A DNA stretch of 37,761 nucleotides from Syntrophus sp. (in: bacteria) (GTDB lineage Bacteria > Desulfobacterota > Syntrophia > Syntrophales > UBA8958). The stretch is from NCBI GenBank assembly GCA_025355725.1, contig JANXZC010000161.1, positions 1 to 37,761 on the forward strand, written 5' to 3'. The position numbers and the translations under genes are program-made. Below, piece by piece: positions 33,262 through 37,761 of this stretch (positions are counted from its first letter, which is position 1; every line of letters starts with the position of its first letter). Under the pieces are notes generated by a model. The model did not search any database. It was not told the DNA's origin and was given only the letters and a program-made list of their open reading frames with translations.

Positions 33262-34797
33262 ATGCTCATCAACAAAGATGTTTATTTCAAGAACCCCGCG
33301 GAAAACATCATTGCCAATAATGGCGTAGCCAGTGTGTCGGACGATCAAACTGAAAAATCGCTGGCGACACTCCGTTATGAAGTAGAAACCTTCGTCTGCG
33401 ACGGCCAATATGAAAAGGGACTGGAAAAAATCCTTGCCACTTACCTGAAAAGCATCAGCGCTAGCGAACAGCCCGGTATCTGGATCAGCGGTTTCTTCGG
33501 CAGCGGTAAATCGCACTTGGCAAAGATGCTCCGAACCTTATGGATAGATTTTATCTTCCCCGAAGACGGTGCATCGGCCCGTTCATTATCCAAACTTCCT
33601 GCTTCCGTCAAAGACCTCTTTAAGGAGTTATCCACACAGGGGAAACGCCACGGTGGCCTCCATGCTGCCTCTGGTACCCTGGGGGCAGGCGCAGGCGATA
33701 ATGTCCGTATGGCCCTGTTGGGCATCGTATTCAAGTCTGTCGGTCTGCCCGAGCAATACCATGTGGCCCGCTTTGAAATGCGCCTCAAAGAGGTAGGCAT
33801 CTTATCTTCCGTCAAGGCCCACGTCGAGGCACAGGGCAAAGAATGGAATAAAGAACGCGATCATATTTACAATTCTCCCATTATCGTTGAAGGCTTGCTC
33901 AAGGCGTGGCCGCAGTTTGCCGAAAACACGCAAGCCGCTCGGGAGCAACTTCGTTCTGAATACAAAAAAATCTCCGATGTCACTAACCAAGAGATGATTG
34001 ACGCGGTCAAGGATGCCCTGTCCATAGAAGGAAAATTCCCCCTCACGGTCATCATTTTAGACGAGGTGCAGCAGTTCATCGGCAACAGCACTGACCGGGC
34101 CTACTCGATTCAGGAGATCACCGAGGCCTGCTGCAAAAGGCTCGGTAGCAGACTTCTCTTCGTCGGCACGGGCCAGACAGCTCTCTCCGGCACAGTGAAC
34201 CTACAAAAGCTGATGGGGCGCTTTCCGGTTCCCATTGAGCTTTCCGACACTGACGTGGACACGGTCATTCGCAAGATCATCCTAGCCAAGCAGCCGGGAT
34301 GCGTGGCCGAGATAGAGCAGACCATGACGTCCTGCCTGGGTGAGATTTCCCGCCATCTGTCCGGTACGAAGATAGAACACCGAACAGAAGACGCTAAGAT
34401 ATTCATTCAGGATTACCCCATTTTGCAGGTGCGCCGCCGCTTCTGGGAAAAAGTGCTGCGCATTGTGGATGCCACCGGTACAGTCTCCCAGCTCCGCAAC
34501 CAGCTCAAGATTGTCCACGAGGCAACCATCGCCACCCTCGAAAGTCCTCTCGGTCATGTCGTCCCCGGCGACTTCATTTACAGCCAAATTTCCAGCAGTC
34601 TGCTTCAGACAGCGGCCATTTCCAAGGAACTATATGAAAATATCCAACGGCTGAGCGGCGGTACAGATGACGAGCGGCTTATGGCTCGCCTCTGCGGGCT
34701 GATCTTTCTCATCGGTAAACTCCCCCGCGAAGGCGTTGCCGATATCGGCGTCCGGACAGTGCCAGATACGCTTGTCGATCTGAGGTGGAAGATATAA
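33262..34797 (+). CDS. brxC: BREX ATPase BrxC, N-terminal part (frameshifted)
   Basis: This is the first 511 residues of the large P-loop ATPase BrxC, whose usual length is about 1,150-1,200. Walker A is SGFFGSGKSHLAKM (residues 76-84 region) and Walker B is VIILDEVQQFIG (about 262-270). YFKNPAENI near the start and RYEVETFVCDGQYEKGLEKI follow the family pattern. BrxC is required for BREX phage exclusion and is thought to power a complex with PglX and PglZ. GGAGGG lies 6 nt before the ATG. The frame ends early at 34797; the rest continues in another frame from 34785. Adding one base near 34783-34786 would join them (LVDLR-VEDITAGSAALR). Confidence 0.85.
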   Translation: MLINKDVYFKNPAENIIANNGVASVSDDQTEKSLATLRYEVETFVCDGQYEKGLEKILATYLKSISASEQPGIWISGFFGSGKSHLAKMLRTLWIDFIFPEDGASARSLSKLPASVKDLFKELSTQGKRHGGLHAASGTLGAGAGDNVRMALLGIVFKSVGLPEQYHVARFEMRLKEVGILSSVKAHVEAQGKEWNKERDHIYNSPIIVEGLLKAWPQFAENTQAAREQLRSEYKKISDVTNQEMIDAVKDALSIEGKFPLTVIILDEVQQFIGNSTDRAYSIQEITEACCKRLGSRLLFVGTGQTALSGTVNLQKLMGRFPVPIELSDTDVDTVIRKIILAKQPGCVAEIEQTMTSCLGEISRHLSGTKIEHRTEDAKIFIQDYPILQVRRRFWEKVLRIVDATGTVSQLRNQLKIVHEATIATLESPLGHVVPGDFIYSQISSSLLQTAAISKELYENIQRLSGGTDDERLMARLCGLIFLIGKLPREGVADIGVRTVPDTLVDLRWKI

Positions 34798-36707
34798 CTG
34801 CCGGCAGTGCAGCACTGCGCAAACGGATTCCGGTACTGTTGAAAGCTTTGGAAGATGATGGGCAGATCATGTCCATCGAAAATGAATACCACCTCCAGAC
34901 CCGCGAGAGCAGCGCTTGGCATGATGAATATCGTAAGCAGCTTGCTGACCTGACAGGTAATCCGGTCCGAATAGACGACGAACGGGTCACTCTCTTTCGT
35001 AAGGCCTGCGGGGAAGCCCTGAAAACAGTTCACATAGCCCAGGGTAATTGCAAAGAGACACGCACACTGTCGCTTCATTTTTCTTCAGAATTGCCGGCAG
35101 ACGCCGGTAAAAAAATATACGTCTGGATAAGGGATGGCTGGGAGACGGACGAAAAATCGCTGCTGGCCGATGCGCGCAATGCCGGCAACCAATCTCCGAC
35201 GATATTCGTCTATATACCCCGCCATGCAGTGGATGAACTAAATAAGACCCTCATCGGCATGCTGGCGGCTCAGGCCACGCTTAACATGCGTGGCGTTCCC
35301 ACTACCCCAGAAGGCGAAGACGCAAGGTCGGCTATGACATCCCGATTGAATAGCGCTCAAAGCAATCTTACAGCTCTGATTAAGGAAATCCTTTCCAACA
35401 CGCGAGTGTTCCAGGCAGGAGGCAGCGAAATTATTGAGAGCACCCTGGCCGATCAAGTGATTAAGGCGGCAAACAACTCGATCATCCGTCTCTATCACCA
35501 ATTTGATATCGCTGATCATGCCCAGTGGGGCAAGGTCTTTGACCACGCCAAGAAAGGAGCCGGTGACGCCCTCCTCGCTGTCGGTCACAAGGATGAGCCA
35601 GCCAAGCATCCCGTCTGCGCCGCAATCATCAAATACATCGCCGGCGGCAAAAAAGGCTCGGAAATACGCGAATACTTCAGAGAGCCCTTCTATGGCTGGC
35701 CTCAGGATGCAATTGACGGCGGACTCTTTGCACTATTGGCCGGCGGCCTGATACGGGCCGTTGACGCCAACAACAAGACAGTGGACGCAAAAACCCTGGA
35801 ACGCGCCAAAATCACCCAGACAACCTTCAAGGTCGAATCCATTACCGTCACTCCTGTGCAACTGATCCAGGTTCGCAAAGTATTGCAGGCGGCCGGTTGT
35901 CAATGCAACCCCGGTGAAGAACTTGCATCCATGCCAGCTTTCATCCAGTCCATGATGCAACGCGCTCAAGCGGCCGGCGGGGAACCGCCCGCCCCCACCC
36001 GGCCCGGCACAACACATCTTGATGACATGAAATCGCTGTCCGGCAACGCACAACTTCTATCCATCTTCAATCAGCGCGAAGATCTCCTCAGCCAGATAGG
36101 ATCATGGGGAGAGCATGCAGCGGCCATTCAAAAACGCAATCCCGATTGGCAGACATTGGATATCCTCCTTGAACTTGCCAAGGGACTGGGACCAGCAGAG
36201 AAACTGAAGGAACAGGCTCAGGCCATAAAGAGCAATCGCCTGCTTCTGGCCGAACCCAATCCGATGTCGCCATTGAATGAACAGGCTGCCCAACTATTGC
36301 GCAAGGCTCTCAACCATGCCCACGATGAATATCAGAAAATCTACGATGCCGGCATGGACCAGTTACATCAGGACGCCAACTGGCAGAATCTATCCGCGGA
36401 ACAGCGCCAGATCATTCTGATAGATGCAAACATCGCTTCAGTTCCAACCATTTCCACCGGCAGTGTTGACGAGATTATCGCCTCCCTTGAAGCGATGCCT
36501 CTAGATGCCTGGCGCTACCGTCGCGAAGCATTGCCAAACCTTTTCAAACAGGCTCGCTTGGCGGCAGCCAAACTCCTCGAGCCAAAAGTTGTCCAGGTAT
36601 CCCTCCCACATCGAACCCTGCGCACACCTGGAGAAGCCAAAACCTGGCTGGGTGAAGTGGAATCGGTTTTGAATGAACAGCTCAAACAAGGCCCGGTGAT
36701 AGTGTAA
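34785..36707 (+). CDS. brxC: BREX ATPase BrxC, C-terminal part (frameshifted)
   Basis: These 640 residues read on from the first BrxC frame. The start GTG at 34785 overlaps the preceding frame by 13 bases, and GAGG abuts it with no spacing, so it is not a credible independent start. The first residues, VEDITAGSAALRKRIPVLLK, match the middle of BrxC proteins, where VEDLTAGSAALR is common. Later features are IFVYIPRHAVDELNKTLIGM, GGSEIIESTLADQVIKAANN, GAGDALLAVGHKDEPAKHPV and a long helical C-terminus ending EVESVLNEQLKQGPVIV. The split looks like a one-base deletion rather than a true gene pair, although type 5 BREX loci do carry two brxC genes. pglX starts 20 bp downstream. Confidence 0.82.
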   Translation: MEDITAGSAALRKRIPVLLKALEDDGQIMSIENEYHLQTRESSAWHDEYRKQLADLTGNPVRIDDERVTLFRKACGEALKTVHIAQGNCKETRTLSLHFSSELPADAGKKIYVWIRDGWETDEKSLLADARNAGNQSPTIFVYIPRHAVDELNKTLIGMLAAQATLNMRGVPTTPEGEDARSAMTSRLNSAQSNLTALIKEILSNTRVFQAGGSEIIESTLADQVIKAANNSIIRLYHQFDIADHAQWGKVFDHAKKGAGDALLAVGHKDEPAKHPVCAAIIKYIAGGKKGSEIREYFREPFYGWPQDAIDGGLFALLAGGLIRAVDANNKTVDAKTLERAKITQTTFKVESITVTPVQLIQVRKVLQAAGCQCNPGEELASMPAFIQSMMQRAQAAGGEPPAPTRPGTTHLDDMKSLSGNAQLLSIFNQREDLLSQIGSWGEHAAAIQKRNPDWQTLDILLELAKGLGPAEKLKEQAQAIKSNRLLLAEPNPMSPLNEQAAQLLRKALNHAHDEYQKIYDAGMDQLHQDANWQNLSAEQRQIILIDANIASVPTISTGSVDEIIASLEAMPLDAWRYRREALPNLFKQARLAAAKLLEPKVVQVSLPHRTLRTPGEAKTWLGEVESVLNEQLKQGPVIV

Positions 36708-36727
36708 CCGGTCGGGAGATAGATTGG

Positions 36728-37761
36728 ATGCAATCGTTAAGTACGGGACTTCGCAATAGACTTGAATGCACCGTCAAAAAAGCGCGAGACGTGTCTGAGG
36801 ATGCAGCCCGCGCCGTTCTGGAACAGTTGGGTGTCCACCTAAAAGACAAACCTGGCCATTTAAATGATCAGCAGGCCGGACTTCGCGTCCATCTGCGCGC
36901 CCATGCCCGCCAATTGGGAGACATACGTTATCCGGACGCCCGGCAGGCGATTGATCGATTGGTTGTGGAAACAGCATATGAGCACTGGCATCGGATGCTC
37001 TTTGCCCGTTTCCTGGCAGAAAACCATCTGCTGATGCACCCTGATGGCGTGGCGGTCAGTTTGGCTGAATGTGAAGAATTGGCGAATGATGAAGGGGCTG
37101 CCGACGGCTGGGAGTTGGCGGGACGCTACGCCGCCCGGATGCTTCCCCAGATCTTCCGGCCTGACTCACCGGTTATGCAACTTAACTTTGCCCCGGAACA
37201 TAAAAAACGTCTGGAAAAGCTTTTGTCCGACCTGGAAAGGGAAATATTCACAGCCAGCGACAGCCTTGGGTGGGTCTATCAGTTCTGGCAGACCAAGAAG
37301 AAAGACGAGGTCAATGCCTCGGAAGTGAAGATCGGAGCCGACGAGCTTCCCGCCGTGACCCAGCTCTTTACTGAGCCTTACATGGTGCAGTTCCTCCTGC
37401 ACAATTCCTTGGGTGCTTGGTGGGTTGTAAACCACCCCGATGAGCCCTGCCCCGTAGAGCTTACCTATCTGCGAACAATCGAAATCCCCCAGGCCCAGGG
37501 AGAAAGAAAGTGTGAGAATGGGGCGAAAATCCCCGCTGCCGGTAAGTATGAGGACTGGCCAAGGAAACTTGCCGAACTTAAGTTGCTCGATCCGTCCTGT
37601 GGTTCAGGTCATTTTTTGGTGGCTGCCTTCCTCATGCTGGTGGCCATGCGAATGCAGGAGGAAGGGTTGTCGGCAAAAGAGGCCTGTGATGCCGTACTGC
37701 GCGATAACATACACGGTCTTGAGCTTGACCGTCGTTGTGTGGAGATTGCCGTCTTTGCCCT
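36728..37761 (+). CDS. pglX: BREX adenine-specific DNA methyltransferase PglX, 5' part (partial)
   Basis: The frame is open for 344 codons from the ATG at 36728 to the window end, with no stop. A GGGAG motif lies about 9 nt upstream. Residues from about 200 have AVTQLFTEPYMVQFLLHNSL, then GAWWV, a signature of PglX. Motif I of the N6-adenine methyltransferases is LLDPSCGSGHFLVAAFL near residue 287, and HGLELDRRCVEIAVFA near the end is motif II. PglX proteins are usually about 1,150-1,250 residues, so most of the catalytic and specificity regions lie beyond the window. PglX methylates one adenine in host DNA to mark self in BREX. It follows brxC by 20 bp in the same operon. Confidence 0.93.
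   Translation, partial: MQSLSTGLRNRLECTVKKARDVSEDAARAVLEQLGVHLKDKPGHLNDQQAGLRVHLRAHARQLGDIRYPDARQAIDRLVVETAYEHWHRMLFARFLAENHLLMHPDGVAVSLAECEELANDEGAADGWELAGRYAARMLPQIFRPDSPVMQLNFAPEHKKRLEKLLSDLEREIFTASDSLGWVYQFWQTKKKDEVNASEVKIGADELPAVTQLFTEPYMVQFLLHNSLGAWWVVNHPDEPCPVELTYLRTIEIPQAQGERKCENGAKIPAAGKYEDWPRKLAELKLLDPSCGSGHFLVAAFLMLVAMRMQEEGLSAKEACDAVLRDNIHGLELDRRCVEIAVFA

Noticed and set aside
34785-34797. Two separate brxC genes as in type 5 BREX
   Set aside because: The overlap is 13 bases without a usable ribosome binding site. The second part lacks an N-terminal ATPase domain, so a frameshifted single gene fits better.

Overview
The window looks like a chromosomal segment of a Gram-negative, probably anaerobic member of the former Deltaproteobacteria (Desulfobacterota). 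A relative of Syntrophus/Smithella is my best guess. The grounds are a tripartite RND pump with an outer-membrane channel, a gene order pgpA-cinA-thpR-recA-recX-alaS, an orphan ADP-forming acyl-CoA synthetase-type protein, an LDH-like malate dehydrogenase, and a moderately GC-rich backbone (judged by eye) with AT-richer accessory islands. The taxonomic call is inference; there is no rRNA gene in the window.

Layout. Positions 1-4930 hold small accessory and metal-related genes: the start of a divergent gene, a SAM methyltransferase with an odd kinase-like tail, a nitroreductase, a lipoprotein, a cation diffusion facilitator with a Cys-rich tail, a His-rich zinc-ribbon protein, a small His/Cys membrane protein and a YchJ/SEC-C protein. 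Positions 5013-11550 are a minus-strand efflux operon (tetR, membrane fusion protein, RND pump, outer-membrane factor) behind a perfect 30-bp palindrome that is the likely TetR operator. Positions 11598-14856 carry a metallophosphoesterase fused to a nucleotidyltransferase and a CoA-binding acyl-CoA synthetase subunit. Positions 15023-17798 hold mdh, a bactofilin-like membrane protein and a small LuxR-type regulator.

Positions 18200-24791 are the core housekeeping operon pgpA-cinA-thpR-recA-recX-alaS, with tight or overlapping junctions. A LexA-type box (GAAC-N4-GTTC) and a TTGACA promoter lie just upstream. pgpA appears to start at a CTG codon behind an excellent Shine-Dalgarno.

From about 24830 the region is accessory: a long GC-rich hairpin, an AbrB/PIN toxin-antitoxin pair inside a degenerate direct repeat, a TIGR01777-type epimerase, and then a defence island. 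The island starts with a DUF262 gene plus a HEPN (MAE_28990-like) gene. The DUF262 gene is cut in two by a complete 2,645-bp IS21-family element with a 5-bp target duplication; removing the element restores the reading frame exactly. After it comes a BREX-type phage-defence operon: a brxA-like gene, brxB, brxC (split by a one-base frameshift) and the 5' part of pglX, which runs off the window. Both defence modules therefore carry apparent inactivating lesions. The DUF262 protein next to BREX recalls the embedded DUF262-type enzyme BrxU of other BREX islands, but it is paired here with a HEPN protein instead of a DUF1524 nuclease domain.
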